Shown one piece after another: positions 8,306-18,300 of a stretch of 64,000 nucleotides of DNA. This DNA comes from an uncultured Solirubrobacteraceae bacterium (GTDB taxonomy: Bacteria; Actinomycetota; Thermoleophilia; Solirubrobacterales; Solirubrobacteraceae), in the NCBI GenBank assembly GCA_902806175.1, contig CADCVQ010000081.1:1-64000 (forward strand), in the 5' to 3' direction. The notes under the pieces are model-generated. The model had not been told where the DNA came from. It searched no databases and was given only the letters and a program-made list of their open reading frames with translations. The position numbers and the translations under genes are program-made. Position 1 is the first letter of the stretch; the number at the start of each line of letters is the position of its first letter.

Positions 8306-10104
8306 GCCGCCGCTGCGCCCTGCCTCGAATCCGCTTCGGTCAGCGCCACTGCGGCGTTGACGAGCCCGACGTGCGAGATCGCCTGGGGGAAGTTGCCCAG
8401 GGGCGCGCCGCTCGCCGGATCGACCTCCTCGGCCAGCAGGCCCAGGTCGTTGGCCGCGCCCGCAGCCTGCTCGAAGACCTCGTGCGCGCGGTCGGTGCGT
8501 CCTGCGCGCGCATGACACTCGGCCAGCCAGAACGAGGCCGTCAGGAACGCGCCGTCCTCGGCGCCTGCCCAGCGGCGCAGAAGCCCGCCGTCGCCGAGCT
8601 CGTCCTCGAGCACGGCGATCGTGCTCGTCATGCGCGGGTCATCGCCGTCGACGAAGCCCAGCAGCGGCAGCAGCAGCACGCCGGCGTCGAGGTGGTCCGA
8701 GCCGAACGCGCCGGTGAACGCGCCGCGGCGCTCGTCGAACCCCTCGCGCAGGACCGTGCGGCGCAGCTCGTCGCGCGCTGCCGCCCACCGCGCCTGCCGG
8801 TCGCGCGCGCCGAGCCGGTCGGCGAGGCGCACTGCGCGATCGAGCGCCACCCAGCAGCCGACCTTCGAGACGACGTAGTGGCGCTCGCCCTCGCGACCCT
8901 CCCAGATGCTCGAATCCTGCTCGCGCCACTGCTCGGCCGCGCGATCGGCGAGCTGGCACAGAAAGCCTGCGGTGAACTCGTCGGGCGTGCCGAGCTCGTC
9001 GCCGAGGACCCAGGCGCTGTCGAGGACGTGCCCGAGGACGTCGAGCTGCTTCTGGCGCCAGGCGGCGTTGCCGACGCGCACGGGCCGCGAGTCGAGATGG
9101 CCGGCGAGATGCTCGAGGCGGTGCTCGCTGAGGTCGCGCTCGCCTTCGACGCCGAAGACGATCTGCACCTGCTCCTCGGCGCGGCAGGTGACGGCCGCGC
9201 GCACCATCCAGTCGAAGTAGCGCAGCGACTCGTCGCTGCATGCCGACACCGACAGCGCACGGACGGTCATCGCGGCGTCGCGCAGCCAGACGTAGCGGTA
9301 GTCCCAGTTGGAGTCGCCGCCCGCGACCTCGGGCAGCGAGGTCGTGGGGGCCGCCACGAGCGCGCCTGTCGGCTGGTAGGTCAGCCCCTGGAAGACGAGG
9401 CTTGCGAAACGGACGCGGTCACCGTGCAGGCCGTCGTAGCCGCGGTGCTCCTGCGACCACGACTGCCAAGCGGCGGCCGTGTCCTGGAGCGTCTCGCGCG
9501 CGCCGAGCGGCGGCGGCGGCGGCGCATAGCTGCCGGCGGCGCGGTGCAGGACCCAGCCGGCGTGCTGCCCGGCGCCAAGCCGCACGCGCGAGCATGCGCT
9601 CGCGCCGTCGAGTTCGATCTCGGCGCCGTCGCCGCGCAGAAACAGGCGCTCCGGGCCGCCGATCGTGGCGACGCCGCCGGCCTCGCGCGTGAAGCTCGGC
9701 ACCGCGAGCCCGTACTCGAGCCTGGGCGAGCAGCGCATGCAGATCGTGAGCTCGCCCTCGAGCACCTCCACGTGGCGGGCGAGCGCGTGCGGCGCTCTGT
9801 GACCGATGTCGTGGCCGCGCGCCCCCGCGCTCAGGGCGAGCGCCTCGGTGAGGCGCAGCGTGCCCGAGGCCGCGCGCATCGTGGTCTCGAGCACGAGCGT
9901 GCCCGGCCGGTAGCGCCAGGTCGACGCGAAGGGCTCGTCGGGCGCGATCGTCCAGTGCCCGGCGCTGTCGTCGAGCAGGGCGCTGAACGCGCTCGTGGAG
10001 TCAAAGCGCGGTGCGGGCCACCAGTCGATCGTCCCGGTCGGCGTCGCAAGCGCCGCCGACTGGCAATCCGACAGCAGCGCGTGGTCGCGGATCGCGGCCG
10101 GCAT
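8302..10104 (-). CDS. Glycoside hydrolase family 15 (glucoamylase/trehalase-like)
   Basis: A 600-residue cytosolic glucan or trehalose hydrolase. Seen: the N-terminal opening IRDHALLSD and TGTIDWWPAPRFD typical of bacterial GH15; the (alpha/alpha)6 barrel motifs WDYRYVWLRDAA; WEGREGERHYVVSK, which carries the likely general acid; and near the end LLAEEVDPASGAPLGNFPQA, which carries the likely base. There is no signal peptide. The ATG at 10104 begins the conserved N-terminus; the open frame runs further upstream into the next gene. It overlaps the SDR gene by 4 nt and probably shares a transcript with it and with the DUF1360 gene 50 nt upstream. The exact substrate cannot be told from sequence. 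Confidence 0.92.
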   Translation of the reverse strand: MPAAIRDHALLSDCQSAALATPTGTIDWWPAPRFDSTSAFSALLDDSAGHWTIAPDEPFASTWRYRPGTLVLETTMRAASGTLRLTEALALSAGARGHDIGHRAPHALARHVEVLEGELTICMRCSPRLEYGLAVPSFTREAGGVATIGGPERLFLRGDGAEIELDGASACSRVRLGAGQHAGWVLHRAAGSYAPPPPPLGARETLQDTAAAWQSWSQEHRGYDGLHGDRVRFASLVFQGLTYQPTGALVAAPTTSLPEVAGGDSNWDYRYVWLRDAAMTVRALSVSACSDESLRYFDWMVRAAVTCRAEEQVQIVFGVEGERDLSEHRLEHLAGHLDSRPVRVGNAAWRQKQLDVLGHVLDSAWVLGDELGTPDEFTAGFLCQLADRAAEQWREQDSSIWEGREGERHYVVSKVGCWVALDRAVRLADRLGARDRQARWAAARDELRRTVLREGFDERRGAFTGAFGSDHLDAGVLLLPLLGFVDGDDPRMTSTIAVLEDELGDGGLLRRWAGAEDGAFLTASFWLAECHARAGRTDRAHEVFEQAAGAANDLGLLAEEVDPASGAPLGNFPQAISHVGLVNAAVALTEADSRQGAAAA

Positions 10105-10154
10105 CAGAGCCTGGGCCGAGGCCCCGGAAGCCACGTCTGCCGCGGACTCACCGA

Positions 10155-10664
10155 TCAGGCCCGGTCTTCGGCTGCCTTGTAGGCGAGTTGCAGCACGTCT
10201 GACAGCGTCTCGGCGACGTAGATCCCCGCGATGAAGCGGGTTGCCCGCGGCGCTGCCACCAGACCCACGGCGAAGGTGGCGGCGATCCACTGCGCCAGGC
10301 AGTACGGGCAGACGAGCAGCTCGCCGATCGCCAGCCGGACGCCCGTGCCGCGCGGCTGCTCCTCGAGCTCGCCGTGCCCGGCGGGCTCCTGGTAGCGCGT
10401 GAACGGGGCGCGGACGAAGCTCGTCACGCGGTCCTTCGCGAGCAGGCGGCTGACCTTGTGCGTCGCGATCCCCGCGAGCACGAGATCGCCCGCGCGGGGT
10501 CGCGCGGCCAGCTCGCGGCCGCTTGCGCGCAGCGCCGCGAGCGCGCCGGCGAGCGTGATCCCGAACGCTGCCATGAGCCCGCCGTAGGCTGCAAGTGGCC
10601 GGTCCTCGCCTGGCGGGGCGTAGCCGGCGACGAGCTTATCCGGAGGAGTGGCGGTTGACGTCAT
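10155..10664 (-). CDS. DUF1360 family membrane protein
   Basis: A 169-residue protein matching the DUF1360 pattern: a segment DLVLAGIATHKVSRLLAKD, then a CPYCLAQW motif and a last hydrophobic helix. About three membrane segments are visible (near residues 27-45, 110-128 and 135-150). In the family it appears in spore and membrane-stress settings, but no biochemical role is established. It lies first in a minus-strand run with GH15 and SDR genes and is divergent from the PRC-barrel/YihY gene. Confidence 0.85.
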   Translation of the reverse strand: MTSTATPPDKLVAGYAPPGEDRPLAAYGGLMAAFGITLAGALAALRASGRELAARPRAGDLVLAGIATHKVSRLLAKDRVTSFVRAPFTRYQEPAGHGELEEQPRGTGVRLAIGELLVCPYCLAQWIAATFAVGLVAAPRATRFIAGIYVAETLSDVLQLAYKAAEDRA

Positions 10665-10854
10665 GGGCCGTTCCTACCCTCGAGCCTCGCCGCCGCAACG
10701 GACGTGGCGCCGCCGGGTTCGGGCTGGCACCATCCGCGAGCTGAGCGGCGGGTGGCTCTCGACGGTGGCCATCGCGCCCGCGTTGAGCCCCGCGCCGCCC
10801 GCACGCGCAGGAAGTGGTTTGCCGCCGCGCGACGGCCGGGTAGAGAGGCGAGTC

Positions 10855-12234
10855 ATGACTCCTGCATCCAGCGCCGATTGGGAAGGGCAGACGATGCTCG
10901 ACCGTGCCGGCGAGAAGATCGGCACGATCGAGGAGATCTATCTCGTGGAGGAGACGGGCGAGCCGGAGTGGGCGCTTGTGAAGATGGGCCGGACCGGCCG
11001 TCGCGCAACGCTCGTGCCGATCACCGGCGCAAGGCCGACGGCGGACGGCGTCCGCGCCGGCTACGAGAAGTCCGTCGTGGCCGACGCACCCGCGGTCGAC
11101 GCCAAGGAGGAGCCGTCGGAGGAGCTCGTCAACGCCATCTACCGCCACTACGGCATCGCCGCAGAGCCGGCGACGACTGCCACCTCAGCGCGCGACGGCG
11201 CCAATGGGTCGCCGGCGGACGGCGGCACTGGCTCGCGCGTCCAGACCCCAGCCGGCCCGCCGGCCGCCCCCGGCGCACAAGCGCATGCGCCCGCGCAGCG
11301 CCACGAGCAGCCCGCCGCGCGCAGCACCGCCACGTTGCGGTCGAGCAAGACGCAGGCATCAGCAGGATCGGCGCTCAAGCGCACGGTCAAGGAGTTCTCT
11401 GCCGACAACCTCACGCACTGGGCCGCCGCGCTGACGTACTACGGAGTTCTCTCGATCTTCCCCGCCCTGCTCGCCACTGTCTCGATCCTCGGCCTGATCG
11501 GCAGCTCCGCGATCCAGCCGCTGATCGACAACCTGTCGGCTGTCGCTCCCGGCCCGGCGAAGGAGATCCTGACCGGCGCCCTGACCGGCCTGCAGCAGGG
11601 CGGCGGCGCGCCGCTGCTGTTCATCATCTCGCTGGCCGGCGCGATCTGGGCGGCGTCGGGCTACATCAGCGCGTTCATGGACGCGTCCAACGCGATCTAC
11701 GATGTCGAAGAGGGCCGCTCGATCTGGAAGAAGCTGCCGCTGCGGATTGGCGTGACCGTGCTGATGATGGTCCTGCTCGCCGCCGGCGCCCTCGCGGTCG
11801 TGCTGACGGGCCCGATCGCCGAGCAGGCCGGCAGCCTGTTCGGTGTCGGCGACAGCGCGCTGGCCCTGTGGGACATCGTCAAGTGGCCGGTCCTCGTCCT
11901 GATCGTGTCCTTCATGTTCGCGGTGCTCTACTACACGACGCCGAACGTCAAGCAGCCGGGGCTCGGCTCCGTGCTGCCAGGCGGCGTCCTCGCCGTGGTG
12001 CTGTGGATCGTCGTCTCCGCGCTGTTTGCGTTCTACGTCGCGAACTTCGGCTCCTACAACAAGACCTACGGCACGCTCGGCGGCGTGATCGTGTTCCTCG
12101 TCTGGTTGTGGCTGACGAACCTGGCGATCCTGCTCGGCGCCGAGTTCAACGCCGAGCGCGCCCGCGGGCGCAACATCGCCAAGGGGCATCCGGCGAGCGA
12201 AGAGCCGTACCTGCCCACGCGCGCGCAGCCCTAG
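10855..12234 (+). CDS. PRC-barrel domain fused to YihY/BrkB-type membrane protein
   Basis: A 459-residue inner-membrane protein. Residues 1-80 form a PRC-barrel-like domain (GQTMLDRAGEKIGTIEEIYL, then EWALVKMG). Residues 85-165 are a low-complexity Ala/Pro/Gln linker. Residues 175-440 are a YihY/UPF0761 (BrkB) domain with about six membrane helices, opening FSADNLTHWAAALTYYGVLS. The ATG at 10855 is chosen because the PRC domain begins there and a purine-rich TAGAGAGGCGAG precedes it. PRC-barrels often bind small ligands or ribosomal/photosynthetic partners; joined to a YihY channel-like domain they may gate it, which is inference. The molecular role of YihY proteins remains unsettled. Confidence 0.85.
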   Translation: MTPASSADWEGQTMLDRAGEKIGTIEEIYLVEETGEPEWALVKMGRTGRRATLVPITGARPTADGVRAGYEKSVVADAPAVDAKEEPSEELVNAIYRHYGIAAEPATTATSARDGANGSPADGGTGSRVQTPAGPPAAPGAQAHAPAQRHEQPAARSTATLRSSKTQASAGSALKRTVKEFSADNLTHWAAALTYYGVLSIFPALLATVSILGLIGSSAIQPLIDNLSAVAPGPAKEILTGALTGLQQGGGAPLLFIISLAGAIWAASGYISAFMDASNAIYDVEEGRSIWKKLPLRIGVTVLMMVLLAAGALAVVLTGPIAEQAGSLFGVGDSALALWDIVKWPVLVLIVSFMFAVLYYTTPNVKQPGLGSVLPGGVLAVVLWIVVSALFAFYVANFGSYNKTYGTLGGVIVFLVWLWLTNLAILLGAEFNAERARGRNIAKGHPASEEPYLPTRAQP

Positions 12235-12278
12235 TGGGCCGCCCACAAGCGTTGCACCCAAACCCCGGGCGCCGATCA

Positions 12279-12348
12279 CCGCCAGGCGGCGTCCTCGGAT
12301 CTCGATGTGGCAGGGCCACACCTTCGATCCTGCGTCCTTGCCTGGCGG
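12279..12348. terminator. 70-nt nested palindrome between convergent genes
   Basis: Three paired blocks share one centre near 12313. The outer pair is CCGCCAGGC (12279-12287) and GCCTGGCGG (12340-12348). The middle pair is GGATC (12297-12301) and GATCC (12326-12330). The inner pair is TGTGGC (12306-12311) and GCCACA (12315-12320). The outer unpaired 9-mers match in direct rather than inverted orientation (GCGTCCT in both). It lies 44 nt after the YihY stop and 45 nt before the stop of the convergent giant gene. A two-way terminator is likely, without a U-tract; a REP-like element is the alternative. Confidence 0.55.
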
Positions 12349-12393
12349 CGCCGGCATCCCGGGATTACGGGCACAACGTTCCTGGGCGACCCA

Positions 12394-15300
12394 CTAAGGT
12401 CGTGGCAGCGGCGTGGCGGCGCCCGCGGGCGAGAGCTGCGCGACGTCCGTCGGCCGGCCGACGTGGTATCCCTGCGCCAGGTCGACGCCGTACTGCGTCA
12501 GTAGCGCCTGGGTGCGTGCATCGCCGACGAACTCGGCGATCGTCCGCTTGCCGAGGCCGCGGGCGATCTGGACCATCGCCTTGACCATCAGCTGGTCGGT
12601 CGCGTTGTCGGCCATGGCCGTGACGAACTCGCCGTCGATCTTCAGGTAGCTGACCGGCAGGTACTTCAGGTAGTAGAAGGAGCCAAAGCCGGTGCCGAAG
12701 TCGTCCAGCGCGAACTGGCAGCCGAGCTGGGTGAGCTTGCGCGCGAACTCGCGCGCGGCATCCATGTTCGCGATTGCCGCGGTCTCGGTCACCTCGAAGA
12801 TGAGGTTCTCAGGATTGATGCCGGTCGCCGCGAGCCCGTCCTCGATGAGCTCGGTGAGCTCGACGTCGCCGATCGAGCGTCCGGAGAGATTGACCTCCAG
12901 GCGCAGCTCGCGGCCGGCGCGCGCGTGCTCGGCGATCAGGTCGATCGCCTCGCTGACGACCCAGCGGTCGATCGCCTGGACGAGGCCTAGCCGCTCGGCA
13001 CTCGGCAGAAACGCGTTGGGCGGGATCAGGACGCCGTCCTCGCCACGCATGCGCAGCAGCAGCTCGTACTGCGCGAGCGCGCCGCTCTTGAGGTCGAGGA
13101 TCGGCTGGACGTGCAAGACGAAGTCGTCGTTCTCGAGCGCGTGGCGGATCCGCTCGACCCATGTGTAACGTCCTTGCAGGCGCGCCTGCTGTGCGCGCTC
13201 GGCCGTGTAGTAGGAGAAGCAGTCGCGGCCGGCTGTCTTTGCCGCGTACATCGCGAGGTCGGCGTCGACGATGAGCTGCGAGCCGTCGGCGTCCATCTCG
13301 CCGAGCAGCGCGACGCCGATCGAGGCCGTGATCGATACGCGCTGACCCTCCACGAACGCGGTGTGGTGGCGGACGAGGTCCAGCAGGTCGGCGGCGACCG
13401 TCTGCGCGTGCTCTGGGCTGGCGCCGGGAAGCAGCACCGCGAACTCGTCGCCGCCGAGGCGGGCGAGGATGTCGGTGTCGCGCAGGCGCCCGCGCAGCAG
13501 GTCCGCGACGCTGCGGATGAGCGCGTCGCCGCCCTTGTGTCCGAGCGTGTCGTTGACGAACTTGAAGTTGTCGATGTCGAGCAGCAGCGCCGCGAGCGTT
13601 CCGCCGTAGCGCCCGACGACCGCCGCCTCGCGCGCGAGATCCTCCTCGAAGCGCCGGCGGCTGACGAGGCCGGTCAGCGCGTCGTGGTCGGCAAGGTGCC
13701 TGAGCTGGCTCTCGAAGCGCTTCTGCTCTGTCATGTCACGAAAGCTCCACACCCGGCCGACGCTCTCGCCGGCAAGCCGGTGCGGCTTGGAGCAGCGCTC
13801 GTAGACACGGCCGTCGAGGAACTCGAGTTCGTCGCAGGTCTCGGCATCGGGCTGCTCATACGTCGCGCGCGTGGTGGCCAGAAATCCCTCGGGATCGCGC
13901 AGCTGTTCGAGCACGAACGCGATTGCGCGCTCGTCGTCGCCTGAGGCGAGGACCTCTGGGGGCATCCGCCAGAGCTCGGCAAAGCGGGCGTTGTGATTGA
14001 CGATCCTGCCCGCGCGGTCGACGACGAGCAGGCCGTCGGCGGTGGCATCCAGCGTCGCCGACAGCACCGACAGCGCGAGCTCGACGTCCTCCACCGATGC
14101 GCGCAGCTCGGCGGTGCGCTGCGCGACGCGCTCCTCCAGCGAGACCGACAGCGCCTGCACCTCCGAGAATCCCTCGGCGTTCTCCAGCGCTGCGCCGGCG
14201 AGCGCGGTGATGAACGCCGCCAAGCGCTCCTCCTCTTCACCGAACAGCGCGCCGACCTCGCCGTGGATGACGTACAGGCATGCCGCCGCGCGCCCGCGGA
14301 CGAAGATCGGTGCGCACAGGGCCGAGCGCACGCGACCGCTCCAGACGCCGTCGGCGCTCTGCGCCTGCAGGTCGTCCTCGCTGAGCACGACGGTCGCGCC
14401 GCGGCTCAGGGCGCGCTCGATGACACATCCCAGCGGGTCGGTGTCGGCGGCGCCCGCGACCACGCCGGCATGCCGCTCGCCGCCGTCGTCGAGTTCGACG
14501 ACGGCGCAGGACTCGCCGCGCAGGAGCGTCTGGGCGGCGGCGACGACGGCCGCGAAGACGGTTTCGTCGGTCAGCGCCGACGTGATCGCACGGCCGGCGT
14601 CGAGCACGGTCGCAAAACGGTCGGCGAGCGAGAGCGTGACGTCGGCCGCCATGAGGTCGTCGCGGGCCGGCGCGGCGGCGGGCGCGATCGGGGGCAGCAA
14701 CTCGTCCTGCGCGCGGCGTCCCTCGCGCAGGTCGTCCTCGCCGCCGTCGCGGTCGCCGAGCGCGGCGCGGATGCTCCCGCGGGCGCCGAGGCTCAGCGCG
14801 GCCTCGTGCGCAGCGCCCTGTTCCGTCGCGACGTCGAGGCTGCGGCCGATCGTACGCAGCGCGCGGCGCCGGCGGCCGGCCATCGCCTGCAGCAACGCCC
14901 GTTCGCGCAGCGCGTGCGGCAGATTGTTGCGATAGCTGCGGGCAAGGCCATGCGCGCGCCGAGCGGCGCGGCGGGCGCGCCGCGCGCGTCTGTGCCGCTG
15001 AGCGGGGGCGAGCGCGCTCGTCTGCTCGAGCTGCATGCGCAGCGCCGTGACCAGCCATGGCCGGACCGGCGCGACGTACTCCTGGCGCAGGCCCGACCGG
15101 CGCGTGTAGGCGTCGGCTTCGGTGAGTACGTCGACGGCCTCGTCGATACGCCCTTCGGCGATCAGTTCCAGCGCCTTTGCCTGCAGGACCTCGACGCGGG
15201 TGTGCACGTCGCCGATCGGATGCTCGAGCTCGGCCTGCACCAGCGACGGGGGGACCGCGCCGCCGGAGGCCTTCGCCCACGCGCCGATGCTGATGCCCGA

Positions 15301-18300
15301 GGACTGGCGGTCGCCAAGCTCGACGGCGGCGCGGTGCACACGCTGGGCGGCGAGCATCGCGTCCTCCATGCGGCCCAGCCGGTACAGCGAGAGTGCGATG
15401 TGCCAGCCCGCGAGGTTGACCTCCCACTGATCGCCGGTGCGCTCGAGGATCTCGACCGCCGCCTGGGCCTTCTCGACGGCCTCTTCGAAGCGACTCGCCG
15501 CGTAGAGCACCGTGCTGTAGAAGCCCAGCGACTGCCCTTCGCCCCATGTGTCGCCCAGCGAACGGCGGATCGCCAGGGATCGTTCTGCGTAGGCGATGCC
15601 GCGCCGGCACCAGGGCACCATCGTCGTCACGGGGGCGTGCTCGGAGTAGGCCTGCGCGAGCTCGGCGGTCGGCGGGTGACGCTCGGCGAGGTTCATGCCG
15701 CGCAGGTGCGTCCAGCCGCAGGCGACCAGTCCGGAGCCGAACCAGTAGGCGTGCGCGAGCTCGGAGTGCAGGCGCATGATCAGGCGCTGCCGCTCGCTGG
15801 CCTCCTGCCGGCGTCCGACGAAGATGCGTGGCGCGATGCTGTGCGCGAACTGCGCGACGACCTGGCAGACGAGTGCGAGGACGAACGCTACGGCGCCGCT
15901 CGGCACGTGCTGGTCGAGCAGGCGAAGCGCCCGCTCGAGCAGCCGGGCGGCGTCACGCACGTCGCCGCGCTTGAACGCCAGCTCGCCGAGCTTGCCGTCG
16001 ATGCCGGCGGCAAGCTCGTCGGAGTCGCACAGCTCGCGCGCGGCGGCGAAGTGCTGGGCGGCATCCTCGTAGCGGCCGCGAAGCATCGCGACGTCGCCCA
16101 GGCCCTCGGCGATCGCGCGCCTCAGGGCGGGCTGCGTCGCGCCGCGCGCGGCGATCTCGTACTGCCGCTGGGCGACGCCGAGCGCATAGCGCGCGCGGGC
16201 GCTGGCCGCCGCCTGCAGCGCGTATGGCAGCGCATCCTCGTGCGCGCCGGCGGCGTCGAAGTGGAAGGCCAGCTCGAAGGCTCCCGCCGCGGCATGCTCT
16301 CTCAAGTGCAGGGCGGCGGCGAGGTGCAGCGCGCGCCGACGCTGCTCGGGCAGCCGATCGAGCAACGCCTCGCGCAGCTTGTCGTGCGCGAACGCGCAGC
16401 GTTCTCCGTCGGCGTCGGACCAGACGATGTGCCGCCGCCGGGCCTCCGCGAGCAGCCCCAGGGTCTCGCGCGGCGACCGGCCGGCGAGCTCGGCGGCGTG
16501 GGCCACGCCGAACTGCTTTCCGAGTACCGCCCCGACGCTCAGCAACTCGAGCAGCTCGTCGGGCGCGCTGTGCAGCCGGCGGCTGAAGACCGCGGCGAAC
16601 CGGCTGGACGCCTGCACGTCGGCGAGCATGTGGTCGACGACGCGCCAGCCGTCGTCGCTCGCGACGAGGGCACCCGTCTCGACGAGCCCGCGGAGGATCT
16701 CGACCGCCATCAACGGGCTGCCGTGCGCGAGGCCTGCAACGAGCTCAGCCGCCTGCGGCGGGATCGCGCCCGCCATCGACTCGACGAGCTCCGCGACGCC
16801 CTCGCCGTCGAGCGGGTCGAGCGCCACGTGGCGGATCGCCGGCAGCGCGCGCAGCGGATCTCCCGGTGCGACCTCCTCGGAGCGAAACGCGACCACGACC
16901 AGCGCGTGCGCGGGCGCATCGCGCTCGCCGTCCTGCGCGCGGCACCAGTGCGCGAGCAGCTTGAGCGTCTGCTCGTCGGCCCACTGGCAATCGTCGAGCA
17001 TGACGGCCGCGGGGCGCTCCGGCGTGCCGAGCGCGTCGAGCAGATCCGCAAGCGCGCGGATCGTCCGCGTCTCGCCGTGCTGCTCGGCGCCCAGCGGCGC
17101 TGAACCGCGCTCAGCGGCCCTCCCCAGCGCGGGCCCGAGCTCGGGCATCGCGTCCAGCAGCGCGTCCTCGCGTCCGCCGAGGCGGGCGCGCAGCCGTGCG
17201 GCGAAGTCGTCGTCGGACGTGCAGCGCGCGACGACCGCGCGCACGACGCCGTCGAGCACCTGGAAGGGCCGCTGGGCGCCCTGGTCGCGGCCCTGCCCCC
17301 GCAGCACCCACACGTCGCGCTGGACGCTGGATCGCTCGAGCTCGTCGAGCAGCCGGCTCTTGCCTCCGCCCGAAGGCGCCTCCAGCAGGATGAGTCCGGA
17401 CGCGCCGGTGGCGGTTCGTGCCAGCTCGTCCTCCAGCCGCGCGAGCGGCGCGCTGCGGCCGATGAATGCCGGCTCGGTGAGCGCGCGCCGCCGGCGCTCG
17501 TGCAGGCCCAGCACGATCTGAGGATCGTCGACTCCGCGCGCAAGCGCGTCCTGGATCGCGCGCAGGTCGTGCAGCGCGGCCTCCGCGGACTGGTAGCGGT
17601 CGCGCGGGTCCTTGCGCAGCAGCCTTGCGACGAACTCGTCGAGCGCCGCGGGGATCTCGCCGATCAGCGACCGCAGCGACGGCGGCCGGCTCGTCAGATG
17701 CTCGCGCAGCACCTCGCTGACCGAGCCTCCGAGAAACGGTGGCCGGCCTGCCAGGCATTCGAAGAGCAGCGCCCCTGCCGAATACAGATCGGCGCGCTCG
17801 TCGATGTCGCGGTGCAGCAGGCCCGCCTGCTCGGGCGAGACGTAGCGCACGGCGCCGACGCCCGCGTCGCGGCCCGAGGCGTCGACGCGCGTGGTGCGCA
17901 CGAAGCCGATGTCGATCAGCGTGACCTGGGTGCTGCCCACGATGACGTTGGCAGGCTTGATGTCGCGGTGCAGCACCCCGCGCTCGTGCACCACCTGCAA
18001 CGCTGTCATGACGCCGTCGGCGATCTCCAGCGACTCCAGCGGCGACAGGCAGCGCTCCCGCAGGCGCTGCTCGAGCGTCACGCCGCGAACGTACGGCCTG
18101 ACCGCATAGAACACGTCGCCCTCGCGCCCGACCGCGACGAGCGGCGCGACGTACGGGCTGTCGACATCGGCCAGCGCGTCTGCCTGATGTTCCATGCGCA
18201 GTTGCGTCGGCGCCGCGATCTCGCCGATCGCGGTCTTGATGACGACGTCGGCGCCGGTGTGCGTGTCGCTGCCCACGTACGTGCTGATGCCGAGCACGCT

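Noticed and set aside
8371-10182. A 603-codon plus-strand frame opposite the GH15 gene
   Set aside because: GH15 catalytic motifs lie on the minus strand; the plus frame has no domain.
13993-17103. A 1036-codon plus-strand frame inside the giant signalling gene
   Set aside because: Antisense to conserved ATPase, TPR and GAF coding; composition is Arg/Gly/Asp/Gln-heavy with no motif.
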